Below are positions 27,017 through 36,076 of a DNA stretch of 57,863 nt, piece by piece. Below the pieces are notes generated by a model. It did no database searches and was not told where the DNA came from. It was given only the letters and a program-made list of their open reading frames with translations. Position 1 is the first letter of the stretch. The number at the start of each line of letters is the position of its first letter. The translations under genes were made by a program, and so were the position numbers. Location of the stretch: positions 1 through 57,863 of the forward strand of contig SUZE01000014.1 in assembly GCA_015060075.1 (NCBI GenBank), given 5' to 3'. Origin of the DNA: Rikenellaceae bacterium (GTDB taxonomy: Bacteria > Bacteroidota > Bacteroidia > Bacteroidales > Rikenellaceae).

Positions 27017-29455
27017 TTATAATCCTGCTCCTTTTGAGTTTCCACCTATATTATCTCCACCATCGTCTGACTTGGCATTTGTACGCTTGACATACAAACC
27101 CTGCTTGCCGAAGTTGTAACTTACGGAGAGTCGTATGCAACGACCTACGGTGCTATTCGATGACCACTGACGATAGGTCGGAGTGTCGGACATCGTCTTG
27201 AAGGTTGATTGTCGTTCGTGCGGATTATATACCGCAACGGCAATCTCCAACTTATCTTTCAGCAACTTCTGTCCAAGGCGAGCCTGCGTTCCGAATACCC
27301 AATTCGTGCCAACACTGCCCATCTGTGGCTCCATACGCCAGAGATACTCTCCAAGCGTGAGCCTTGCACCTTTCCACAACGCAATCATCATATTGAGGTT
27401 GTGTGACAAGGTCCAGCCCTTGCTCTCAACACCTTCGTCAGGCAACTTGAACGCCAAGTGTCCACCTCGCACCGAGAGCGAGAGGTTGAATTTTGATGAT
27501 GGGCGATAGGAGAGCGATACCCCTGCACCATAACCACGCATACGACCGTGGTTGCGATAGGTGGAGTTTACAAAACCCTCGCCATCTATAAATGAGTATG
27601 ACGATATAAGGTTATTCGAGAGGCGCGAATATAACTCGCCCGTTGCGCTCCACTTGTTGTCCGAATAGGAGTATTTAAGCGATAGGTTGTGCGTAACACC
27701 TGTGCGGAGGTCGGGGTTTCCGTACTGCTTCTCCGCTATACCCTCTGTTACAAACGGAGTCATAGCGTGTATGCCCGGGCGCGAGAGTCGCTCCGTGTAG
27801 GAGAAGGCGAGTGTGTGCCCCGTCTTTGGCAGATAGGTCAAGGAGATATACGGAATAACATTCACGAGCGAGGTGTTCCACTTCTCACGCTTATCGCTCT
27901 GGTAGTTGGTTGCGTACCACGCCCCCTCCAAACGACCACCTGCACGCACCGAAAGTTTATCCATCGAGTAGGCATAACCTGCATATACACCGAGTACATT
28001 GCGTATAAGGCGAGTATCTCCGTTCGACTCAGAGAGCATCACTCCTGATGCATCGCTGTTTATCTGATGCGTAACAGTCAATGTATTGTCGTATGAGTGC
28101 TTTGCTCCTGCCTCAATGGTGTGGTGCTTGTTTATCGGGTTGATATAGTCTATTTGTGCCACATTTTGCAGTGCAGATGCAACTTGATTAGTCAAAATGT
28201 TTGTATCTGCAATACCACTTCCGTATGGGAGATAGTGTCGCAACTGCATCTGCTCCTGTGGCGGAATAATCGAGATATTATCTGATACAGTCAGCGTGTG
28301 CCCCTCGCCCTTGAAGGAGTGCTGATAACTTACCGTGGCATCTACACCAATCCAATCGTGTGTATTGGTCTGTGGCGAGTTGTAGCCATATAGCAACGCC
28401 TTGTTGCTGTCGAAATAGTCGTACTTGGCTCTGACATCGCTCTTCTGCTTGCCACCCCAAACGCCAACCTCGGCGGTGACGAGGTTTACCGAGTCAATCT
28501 GATAACTTGCGTTTACATTGCCATAGAGCGAATAGTAGTTGTAGCCGTAGTTGCCATCTGCATTCATATAGCGATAACCTGCGCCATCAACCAAATTCTC
28601 GAAATGGTTGCTCTGATATCCCACCGCATCTCTATTAGCCCACGCCTGCGAGTAGTAGAGCGAGGTTGAAAGCGACAACTTCTTGGTTTGCACGGTAAAT
28701 TGTGCCGAATTGTTGGTGTTCCAGTTGCGATTGAACCAATTGCCGGCAGCGAGATTTATGCGACCATTGTAGCCATCGAACTTTGCCTTTGTGGTGATGA
28801 TATTCAAAATACCACCCACACCCTCGGCATCGTACTTCATCGAAGGGTTTGTTACGACCTCGATACGCTTGATTGACGAAGCGGGCATACTCTTGATAAT
28901 ATCGGCGAAGTTACGCGACATGGTAGAGGACTCATGACCATTTACGAGTATCTTGTAGTCGTTCTGTCCATTCATCAATACATTTCCGCTTGCATCAAGC
29001 GAGAGTTGAGGCACTTTGCGGATAATATCTTCGAGCGTACTTGTCGAAGCCTCAGGGTCGTCTTCTACCGAGTAGGTCAACTTCTCCGCATCAGCCGTAA
29101 CGATAGGCTTCTGAACGGTGATATTTACCGCATCTACCGCAACACCCTCCGTTAGGGCTATCTCGCCTAAATCTATGCGCTTGTTCGCCACCTCAACTTG
29201 TTGTTTGTGGGTGTTGTAGCCCACAGATGATACCTCCAAAGTCATCTTGCCCGTCTGCTCGGTTTCGAGCGAAAACGAGCCATCGGCACGCGCTGCAACG
29301 GCTGCGACAATTGTGGTATCGCGCAGGAGAGCGACTGTGGCATAACCCACATCTTTGAGCGAGGTGGCATCGACCACCTTTCCCAGTAGGGTGGTCTTTG
29401 CTGATAGTGCTGTTGTGGTCAGTAACAATACAAATGTTAAAAAATACTTGCCCAT
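27017..29455 (-). CDS. Outer-membrane beta-barrel protein (TonB-dependent receptor-like)
   Basis: 812 residues. Signal peptide, then a carboxypeptidase-regulatory-like beta domain (GKVVDATSLKDVGYATVALL), a plug-like segment (SSIKRIEVVTNPSMKYDAEG, GGILNIITT) and a long outer-membrane barrel (about 250-812). No TonB box or SusD partner is visible. This belongs to the OMP_b-brl_3 type often linked to stress regulators. First gene of the set with PspC, PadR and DUF2807. Confidence 0.85.
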   Translation of the reverse strand: MGKYFLTFVLLLTTTALSAKTTLLGKVVDATSLKDVGYATVALLRDTTIVAAVAARADGSFSLETEQTGKMTLEVSSVGYNTHKQQVEVANKRIDLGEIALTEGVAVDAVNITVQKPIVTADAEKLTYSVEDDPEASTSTLEDIIRKVPQLSLDASGNVLMNGQNDYKILVNGHESSTMSRNFADIIKSMPASSIKRIEVVTNPSMKYDAEGVGGILNIITTKAKFDGYNGRINLAAGNWFNRNWNTNNSAQFTVQTKKLSLSTSLYYSQAWANRDAVGYQSNHFENLVDGAGYRYMNADGNYGYNYYSLYGNVNASYQIDSVNLVTAEVGVWGGKQKSDVRAKYDYFDSNKALLYGYNSPQTNTHDWIGVDATVSYQHSFKGEGHTLTVSDNISIIPPQEQMQLRHYLPYGSGIADTNILTNQVASALQNVAQIDYINPINKHHTIEAGAKHSYDNTLTVTHQINSDASGVMLSESNGDTRLIRNVLGVYAGYAYSMDKLSVRAGGRLEGAWYATNYQSDKREKWNTSLVNVIPYISLTYLPKTGHTLAFSYTERLSRPGIHAMTPFVTEGIAEKQYGNPDLRTGVTHNLSLKYSYSDNKWSATGELYSRLSNNLISSYSFIDGEGFVNSTYRNHGRMRGYGAGVSLSYRPSSKFNLSLSVRGGHLAFKLPDEGVESKGWTLSHNLNMMIALWKGARLTLGEYLWRMEPQMGSVGTNWVFGTQARLGQKLLKDKLEIAVAVYNPHERQSTFKTMSDTPTYRQWSSNSTVGRCIRLSVSYNFGKQGLYVKRTNAKSDDGGDNIGGNSKGAGL

Positions 29456-29484
29456 TATTCCTGTTATTCAGTTCTTTGTTATCA

Positions 29485-29515
29485 CAAATATAATACATTT
29501 TTCAGTACTATGCAA
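29485..29515 (-). promoter_or_regulatory. -7/-33 promoter for the barrel-PspC-PadR operon
   Basis: Minus-strand TATATTTG (29485-29492) and TTG at 29513-29515 with a 20-base spacer, 30 bases before the start codon. Confidence 0.65.
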
Positions 29516-29614
29516 TAAAAGGTACTGAAAATTTTACAAGATAGTGCAAAAAAATAGTATATTCATCGAAAAACGATAAATATACCTATATTATATATGG
29601 CTATTGGGTGGAGG

Positions 29615-29957
29615 GAACTCCGAACGTTGTTAAGGCGCAATCATTCTGGGGGTTGCTGGGGGCGGGCATTCCGCCCTTACTGGGGGTGCTCTCGTTGGTC
29701 GCTTAATGGGAATGCGCTGAAAGTTTTTTGCCCTTTCCGAACTCCGAGCGTGGTCAAGGCGCAGGCGATTATAGGATTGAATAGGATTAAATAGGATTCG
29801 CTCCCCTTGGTTGCTTAATGGGAATGCGCTGAAAGTTTTTTGCCCTTTCCGAACTCCGAGCGTGGTCAAGGCGCAATCATTCTGGGGGTTACTGGGGGCG
29901 GGCGTTCCGCCCTTACTGGGGGCGCTCACTTTGTTCGCTTACTGGGGAGCGCTGTCG
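29615..29957 (+). repeat. Three tandem units of a ~110-125 bp mosaic intergenic repeat
   Basis: Units start at 29615, 29739 and 29851, each beginning GAACTCCGA and GGTCAAGGCGCA. The first two end in TAATGGGAATGCGCTGAAAG; the third ends in a diverged form (GGGGAGCGCTG). The middle differs: units one and three carry TTCTGGGGGTT and a GGGCGG/CCGCCC hairpin, while unit two carries three ATAGGATT copies instead. An inverted pair is at 37539-37763 and a truncated inverted unit at 56010-56072. Nothing coding is visible here. Confidence 0.85.
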
Positions 29958-29960
29958 TTT

Positions 29961-29997
29961 TTTAGTTTTCCGCTTTCCGCTTTCAGTTTTCCGTTTG
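29961..29997. repeat. TTTTCCGCTTTC short repeat
   Basis: Near-copies of TTTTCCGCTTTCAG. The reverse complement (CTGAAAACGGAAAGCGG) is found at 55949-55978. Confidence 0.6.
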
Positions 29998-30897
29998 TAG
30001 GATATATTCTATCTCTCCTACATTTGTAGAATCCTTGACAAGAACTCGTTTCTCTTTGTCGAGGAGGTAGAGTGCCGGAATAGCGCTCACATTATAGAGA
30101 TTCTCGCGTTCGATACGACACCCTCGGTCGTAGCCGTTTATCCACTCCGTAGGCATATCGCCAAGGTGTTTGTGCCACTCATCGAGATTCTCATCGGGGT
30201 ATATGGCGATAATCTTCAACTGCCCCCTGCGTTGCAGGTCGGAGATTATCTGCGACTGCTTTAACGCCTCGGTAATATCTCGACACATCGCACAACCCGG
30301 GTTGTTGATATAGACTATTACGAAGTCGTTTTTCAACGAGTACATATTGCGAGTGCGCCCATTGCGGTCGGTATAGTCGAAGTCGTTTGCCTTGTGTCCG
30401 ATGCGATTTTGTGATACGACACGCAGGTCGTATTCGGGAGCCATCTTCTCGTACTTGTCGTAGTGGGGTGATGCTATTTGCGCCTCCAAAACGGGAATAT
30501 ACAACTCATCGCTACGCAGTGGCGAGTTGGGGTCGTGCAGAATCTTCTCGGAGAGCATCACGAAGTAGTCGAACATCTTTTTCGATACCGAAGCACGATG
30601 CATCAACTTGCGTATTGGTTCTTGGTTGAGAGGTCCGACAAAGTTTGAAATATAAGTGGCGTATGCCTGCAACATCTCCACGGTATCAGCCTTTGTGGTG
30701 TAGAGTGTATCGGCAAAGTCGAATTTATCCCAAAAATGGTCACGCATGTAGGCGACTTGTTGCTCCTCGGTCGCCTGCATGCGTGGTTGTACATAGTGAA
30801 AATGGTAACTCTTTTGGGGTTCTGCTTTTTTCTGCTTCGTAGTACACCCACATAGTAGGTATATTACAATTACAAATATAGCAATAACGGACTTCAT
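29983..30897 (-). CDS. Thioredoxin-fold lipoprotein (DUF5106-like)
   Basis: 304 residues from the ATG at 30897; an upstream in-frame start would add 16 residues lacking signal features. Lipobox LLCGC. Residues about 30-165 are helical and resemble DUF5106; the C-terminal 135 form a thioredoxin-like domain with a CxxC site in NPGCAMCRDI and a cis-Pro in SAIPALYLL. Expected to sit in the outer membrane or periplasm as a redox protein. It is 61 bases downstream of the metallophosphoesterase gene on the same strand. Its end overlaps a TTTTCCG repeat. Confidence 0.8.
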   Translation of the reverse strand: MKSVIAIFVIVIYLLCGCTTKQKKAEPQKSYHFHYVQPRMQATEEQQVAYMRDHFWDKFDFADTLYTTKADTVEMLQAYATYISNFVGPLNQEPIRKLMHRASVSKKMFDYFVMLSEKILHDPNSPLRSDELYIPVLEAQIASPHYDKYEKMAPEYDLRVVSQNRIGHKANDFDYTDRNGRTRNMYSLKNDFVIVYINNPGCAMCRDITEALKQSQIISDLQRRGQLKIIAIYPDENLDEWHKHLGDMPTEWINGYDRGCRIERENLYNVSAIPALYLLDKEKRVLVKDSTNVGEIEYILQTEN

Positions 30898-30958
30898 ACT
30901 AACAATATTAATAATAGTTGCCGACTTACCCTCTCCCCTACGCAAAGATGGTGCTATT

Positions 30959-33442
30959 CTACCACACCGGTTTAACTACAAGGCTGAAATCTGTGCAGTC
31001 CGTAATTTTGGTCTCCTCGTATTTGTTGTCGAATTTGTCTATCGCAACAACCTTAATCTCTGCGTCTTTATTTGTAAGAGTATGTTTGTACATGTGGAAA
31101 CATTTCTTCCATGCGGCACTACTATCATGTGCATTTCCCAGCAATCCGAGCAGAAGACCTGAAACATAGAAGTCGTGACTTGTCTCTATGCCATCGGCAA
31201 CACGACGTGGATTCTCCTTGGTATAGTCGCCAATAAGAGTTGAGATATTAGGTAGGGTGGTGCTAACCTTGGTCATTTCTCCCGTTTTTTTACCATCTTC
31301 GTAGACCTCTATGGTCCAATCACTATCGGCATTATATACATTTGCCAACAGAGTATTCTCGTCAAAGTTGAAGGCATAGTAACCCTTCGTGCCATTTGAA
31401 TTTGAGCCTGTGATATCTGCACCCGATACGGCATTGCCTCGATATAGTCGCATCTGGTGAGAACGAGTATTCATGCCTTCGTTATTGCCCATATAGTACC
31501 AATCCGAGAAGGTGTTGCCATTGCCGATAAATACGTTGTATCCGTTTGGCGTGCCGTCACTTGCTATATTTGAGCTCCACCATGCACCACATACTGCACA
31601 AGTGTTATGTTCGTATACCTTGTGATTCGAGTCTGTATTGTTTTTGTGGTTGTATAGACGTTGTGTATGGACGTGTCCAGAGAAGATATGAGCCTCATTA
31701 TACTCGTCAAGCAGACTTAATACCGATTGAACATGGCTACCATTACCATTGTATAACGGTATATGTACACACAAAACTACAAGTTTATCCTTCGACACGA
31801 GTGCCAAGTCTTGTTTGAGCCACTCGTATTGTGATTGTAGGAAACCGGTGCTATATTGCGAACTGGAAAGATGTGTATTATAGATAATATTACGCATTCC
31901 AATAATATGTACATCTCCACGGTTGAATGAGTAGTTTGCCGGTCCGAATATATCCTCATGCTCTCGCTGAGCCTTCAATTCAAATGTTGAATTTCGGCTA
32001 TCAGAGAACAGCGGACGCTCTGCATTGAAGAATGTGTTATCGTGGTTTCCCATAACTTGGAATACAGGCATTCCTACGCTCGAAACCGAGAATCTATCAC
32101 GCATATCATCTCGAAACTCGCTTGTATTTTTGCCACCATTCGAGATGATATCGCCGAGTGTAATACCATAACATGTTATACCGCTTGCCTCTATCTCCTC
32201 ACAGTGTGTCCGTATGCTTGGTATAGCTTCGTTCTGGAAGCGTTTCAGGGTAGTAGCGGAAGATACTTGTGGGTCGCCGAAGGTGAAGAGGGCAAATTTC
32301 TCCTCTTTGCCTCCTGCAAGAGGAGTAAGAACGAAGTCGTATTGTGGCGACTCGCCGGGATACTTTTTGTAGAAACATGGCTGCCCGAACTCATTGGTAG
32401 GTATCTCATATTCAGCAGGTACTGAAATATAGATGTACCAGGTGTCGGTCGAAACGTCCATTGTGTAGTAACCCTTGTCATCGGTTGTTACAATATTGAA
32501 GCCATCACTTACCGCAACTCCCTTGATAGGTGCTCCATTTGTATCCTTCACATAGCCATATACGGTAGGGTAGAATACCTCAAAAACGTCTTCATGTGAT
32601 TGTAAGAACTCCAAGGAGCCCGTAGCACCACGCTTGTATGTTATAGGCTTGAACTCACGGATAATACCGGCTTTGATATCCCTGTTGCTCCAAGTGTATA
32701 CCATCTTCTCGCCCGAACTCTCTACAAACTCAACCTTGCAAATTCCGGTTTCGCCGGCAGGAAGAGTGATGTAGAAGACGCTCTCCTCACTTGTCGAGAG
32801 GGTGAAGTTCTCAGGCAATGAGTATATGATATGGTCCTCGGCAGTTTCGCTTGCCACCATTGTTTTTGCGCTGCAATCTACATCAAACTCACCCGAGAGT
32901 TTCACGCCATCGAGCGAGGTTATAACAATCTTTTGCAGTACTGTGCCCTCGACCGAAGCCTTGACAGGGAAACGCAAAACGCCTGATAGGTGAGATAACG
33001 CCACTTTGCTACCCTTGTCGGTCACATATCCGCACATTGGTGCAGTTTCTGTTGCAAAGGTACCCTTGGTATACTGCTGCTCGGTAGGCAAAACAACCTT
33101 TGGAGCCTCAGCAGTTGTCGTTGCGGTGTATGGGTATACTACATTAAAAGGTGTACTCAACGTAGCCCCCAAATCGAAAGTAGCGCTATTTGGGTTATCA
33201 TTGCTTATAACAGCCTTCTTGGACTTTACGCCATTGACAACGATGCAATCCCCCTCGCTCCAATGTACGGGGTATGTATCGCCAACCTTCTCGCCCAATG
33301 CAGTTCTTGTGTCGGGGAGAGCAACGGTTAATTGAGTTGCCTCGCCATTACCACCTATGGCATTTGTAGTGTCATCAGTTTGACAACCTAAAATAATAAC
33401 ACCGCAAAGCAGTGTTATTATCTTTGAATAAGAAGCCTTCAT
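30959..33442 (-). CDS. Lipoprotein: fimbrillin-like module plus calcineurin-like metallophosphoesterase (A)
   Basis: 827 residues. Lipobox VIILGC. Residues about 28-275 form the fimbrillin-like module (DTRTALGEKVGDTYPVHWS, MCGYVT, LSHLSGVLRFPV). About 297-365 is a carboxypeptidase-regulatory-like beta domain (VYGYVKDTNGAPIKGVAVS), as in MetallophosN. The phosphoesterase (about 383-640) shows GDPQV, YGITLGDI, MGNHDN, CVHIPL and SGHVHTQ, all the metal ligands of the fold. A C-terminal beta domain follows. Its module is nearly identical in DNA to that of the neighbouring paralog, but the enzyme half has diverged. Surface phosphatase or phosphodiesterase is inferred; substrate unknown. Confidence 0.85.
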   Translation of the reverse strand: MKASYSKIITLLCGVIILGCQTDDTTNAIGGNGEATQLTVALPDTRTALGEKVGDTYPVHWSEGDCIVVNGVKSKKAVISNDNPNSATFDLGATLSTPFNVVYPYTATTTAEAPKVVLPTEQQYTKGTFATETAPMCGYVTDKGSKVALSHLSGVLRFPVKASVEGTVLQKIVITSLDGVKLSGEFDVDCSAKTMVASETAEDHIIYSLPENFTLSTSEESVFYITLPAGETGICKVEFVESSGEKMVYTWSNRDIKAGIIREFKPITYKRGATGSLEFLQSHEDVFEVFYPTVYGYVKDTNGAPIKGVAVSDGFNIVTTDDKGYYTMDVSTDTWYIYISVPAEYEIPTNEFGQPCFYKKYPGESPQYDFVLTPLAGGKEEKFALFTFGDPQVSSATTLKRFQNEAIPSIRTHCEEIEASGITCYGITLGDIISNGGKNTSEFRDDMRDRFSVSSVGMPVFQVMGNHDNTFFNAERPLFSDSRNSTFELKAQREHEDIFGPANYSFNRGDVHIIGMRNIIYNTHLSSSQYSTGFLQSQYEWLKQDLALVSKDKLVVLCVHIPLYNGNGSHVQSVLSLLDEYNEAHIFSGHVHTQRLYNHKNNTDSNHKVYEHNTCAVCGAWWSSNIASDGTPNGYNVFIGNGNTFSDWYYMGNNEGMNTRSHQMRLYRGNAVSGADITGSNSNGTKGYYAFNFDENTLLANVYNADSDWTIEVYEDGKKTGEMTKVSTTLPNISTLIGDYTKENPRRVADGIETSHDFYVSGLLLGLLGNAHDSSAAWKKCFHMYKHTLTNKDAEIKVVAIDKFDNKYEETKITDCTDFSLVVKPVW
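32780..33348. repeat. Near-identical DNA shared with 35278-35846 (offset 2498)
   Basis: The two lipoprotein genes are almost identical here: two antisense open frames of 63 and 109 codons translate identically in both copies, and I see only a few base changes. Beyond about 32740 toward the 3' end the sequences diverge quickly. Confidence 0.85.
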
Positions 33443-33459
33443 TTGAAACTATCAACTAA

Positions 33460-35937
33460 TTAATTGCGCTTCACCAACGAGTAGTCGGTACCTTCGGTAA
33501 TCTTTGTTTCGGTGTGGTCTTTGCCGTAGCGGTCAGTTATCACAACCTTAATCTCAGCATCTTTATTCTTCAACTGATACTTGTAGAGGTGTGTACAGTC
33601 CGACCAAGCCGAGCGACCGCTGTAATAGCAGTAGTAGAATGCAGCGGTGTACATATCGATAGCATATTCAAGACCATCTTTCATTCGGCGAGGATTTTCG
33701 AGTGATAAATCTCCCACGAGGTCTGCCGAGGTAGGTTTTGTTCCCCATCCTATCTGTACCATCTCACCACTATAATCACCATCTTCGTAAACGCTGATTT
33801 TCTCTATTCTATCAACATTGAAGACATTGGCAATCAATACATCCTCGCCAAAGTTGAAGGCGTAGTAGCCGACATTCTCGTAGGTGTCGCTCTCCAACTT
33901 CTCTCTACCTGTAACAGCATTTCCACGGTGTAAGCGCATTTGAACATCTTTGCTGTTCAAACCTTCGTTGATGCCCATAAAATACGACTCGGTGAACTCG
34001 TTGCCGTTGCACACGAATACATTGTATCCGGTAGGAGCTCCGTCTGCTGCGATATTACCTCTCCACCATACACCGCACAATGCACCAACATTATGCTCGA
34101 ATACATTTGGATAAGGGGTATTTGGGTCCTCAGCGGCAAATTCGTAGTATTGCGAGATATGAGTGTGTCCCGATACTACGTGAGCCTCCTTGAACTTGTT
34201 GATTTCGGTCAAAACCTCCTCTACATAGTTACCTGTATTGCGGAAGAGAGGAGCGTGAACGCACAAAACAACCATCTTGTCCTTTGGTACGAGTGCCAAA
34301 TCCTGCTTCAACCACTCGTATTGGTGTGCGAGGAAGCCTTCGGCGTATTGGTTACTCTTTTTATAGTTTTTATAGACGATGTTACGCATAGCGATAATAT
34401 GTATATCGCCACGGTTGAACGAGTAATCAACCGGTCCGAAGAACTCTTCGTGATTGCGCTGAGCCTTCAATTCTGGTGTCGAGCTGCGGTCATCAGCCGA
34501 GATTATCACTCCATCGCCATAGTAGGTGTTGTCGTGGTTTCCATAGACCTGGAATACAGGCAAACCTGCCTTATCCGCAGCAAAAGAGTCGCGCATATCA
34601 TCACGCAACCACTCGGTGTTCGTGTCATCGCTGTTGGCTATAATATCGCCCAAAGTAATACCGTAGCAAGGGATACCCTGGCCCATTACCTCCTGACTGT
34701 GAACCTTGATTGCAGGAACAGCCTCAGCGTAGAAGCGGTCGAACTGAGTTTGGTTCTTAACCTGAGGGTCACCGATGGTGAAGAGTGCGAACTGCTCCTC
34801 CTTGCCACCGGCAAGCGGTGTGAGCGTGAAGTCGTACTGTGCAGTACCGCTTGGGTACTTCTTGTAGAAACAAGGCTGTCCGAACTCGTTGATAGGAATC
34901 TCATACTCGGCAGGTACAGAGATGTAGATATACCAAGTATCTTTTGTCACATTATTCAATGTGTAGTAGCCGTTTTCGTCTGTTGCAACAACCTGGAAAC
35001 CATCACTTACCGCAACACCTGCGATAGGGTTGCCGTTCGAATCCTTCACATGGCCATATACGGTAGGGTAGAAGATTTCGAGCGTATCGTCCTCCACTTC
35101 CAAGAACTCCAAGGTGGTTGTAGTACCACGCTTGTATGTTATAGGCTTGAACTCACGGATAATACCGGCTGTGATATCCTTGCTACTCCAAGAACTTGTC
35201 ATTTTCTCGCCCGAGTTCTCTATAAACTCTACCTTGCAGGTTCCGGTTTCGCCGGCAGGAAGAGTGATATAGAAAACGCTCTCCTCACTTGTCGAGAGGG
35301 TGAAGTTCTCAGGCAATGAGTATATGATATGGTCCTCGGCAGTTTCGCTTGCCACCATTGTTTTTGCGCTGCAATCTACATCAAACTCACCCGAGAGTTT
35401 CACGCCATCGAGCGAGGTTATAACAATCTTTTGCAGTACTGTGCCCTCGACCGAAGCCTTGACAGGGAAACGCAAAACGCCTGATAGGTGAGATAACGCC
35501 ACTTTGCTACCCTTGTCGGTCACATATCCGCACATTGGTGCAGTTTCTGTTGCAAAGGTACCCTTGGTATACTGCTGCTCGGTAGGCAAAACAACCTTTG
35601 GAGCCTCAGCAGTTGTCGTTGCGGTGTATGGGTATACTACATTAAAAGGTGTACTCAACGTAGCCCCCAAATCGAAAGTAGCGCTATTTGGGTTATCATT
35701 GCTTATAACAGCCTTCTTGGACTTTACGCCATTGACAACGATGCAATCTCCCTCGCTCCAATGCACAGGGTATGTATCGCCAACCTTCTCGCCCAATGCC
35801 GTTCTTGTGTCGGGGAGAGCAACGGTTAATTGAGTTGCCTCGCCATAACCATTTACGTCATTTGTGTTGTCAGTTTGACAACCTAAGATAATAGCACCGC
35901 AGAGCAGTGTCAAAACGAATGAAGTAAACTTTTTCAT
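33460..35937 (-). CDS. Lipoprotein: fimbrillin-like module plus calcineurin-like metallophosphoesterase (B)
   Basis: 825 residues from the ATG at 35937, chosen because it begins the signal sequence MKKFTSFVLTLLCGAIILGC. Same order as paralog A: fimbrillin-like module, regulatory-like beta domain (VYGHVKDSNGNPIAGVAVS), phosphoesterase with GDPQV, YGITLGDI, YGNHDN, CVHAPL and SGHTHI, and a C-terminal domain. A gap of 17 bases separates it from paralog A, which lies downstream, so both are likely on one mRNA. A minus-strand TATATTTG -7 box is at 35981-35988. The two enzymes may hydrolyse different phosphoesters on the cell surface (inference). Confidence 0.86.
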   Translation of the reverse strand: MKKFTSFVLTLLCGAIILGCQTDNTNDVNGYGEATQLTVALPDTRTALGEKVGDTYPVHWSEGDCIVVNGVKSKKAVISNDNPNSATFDLGATLSTPFNVVYPYTATTTAEAPKVVLPTEQQYTKGTFATETAPMCGYVTDKGSKVALSHLSGVLRFPVKASVEGTVLQKIVITSLDGVKLSGEFDVDCSAKTMVASETAEDHIIYSLPENFTLSTSEESVFYITLPAGETGTCKVEFIENSGEKMTSSWSSKDITAGIIREFKPITYKRGTTTTLEFLEVEDDTLEIFYPTVYGHVKDSNGNPIAGVAVSDGFQVVATDENGYYTLNNVTKDTWYIYISVPAEYEIPINEFGQPCFYKKYPSGTAQYDFTLTPLAGGKEEQFALFTIGDPQVKNQTQFDRFYAEAVPAIKVHSQEVMGQGIPCYGITLGDIIANSDDTNTEWLRDDMRDSFAADKAGLPVFQVYGNHDNTYYGDGVIISADDRSSTPELKAQRNHEEFFGPVDYSFNRGDIHIIAMRNIVYKNYKKSNQYAEGFLAHQYEWLKQDLALVPKDKMVVLCVHAPLFRNTGNYVEEVLTEINKFKEAHVVSGHTHISQYYEFAAEDPNTPYPNVFEHNVGALCGVWWRGNIAADGAPTGYNVFVCNGNEFTESYFMGINEGLNSKDVQMRLHRGNAVTGREKLESDTYENVGYYAFNFGEDVLIANVFNVDRIEKISVYEDGDYSGEMVQIGWGTKPTSADLVGDLSLENPRRMKDGLEYAIDMYTAAFYYCYYSGRSAWSDCTHLYKYQLKNKDAEIKVVITDRYGKDHTETKITEGTDYSLVKRN

Positions 35938-36076
35938 AATCAATATGTTATTTTGTTTTTGATTCGGACATATATCGTCGCAAATATACAATTTTTTTTT
36001 GAATATAGATGTATTGTCTAAAAAAAAGTGGCTTAATTATTGCGACTTAGCCAAGCGATAACAAAAATTAATAGAG

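Noticed and set aside
29630..29929. 99-codon minus-strand frame
   Set aside because: It lies entirely in the mosaic intergenic repeat; the repeated peptide reflects the tandem DNA units.
33940..35319. 459-codon plus-strand open frame inside the metallophosphoesterase gene B
   Set aside because: Antisense to a well-supported lipoprotein with full active-site motifs; no protein family resemblance.
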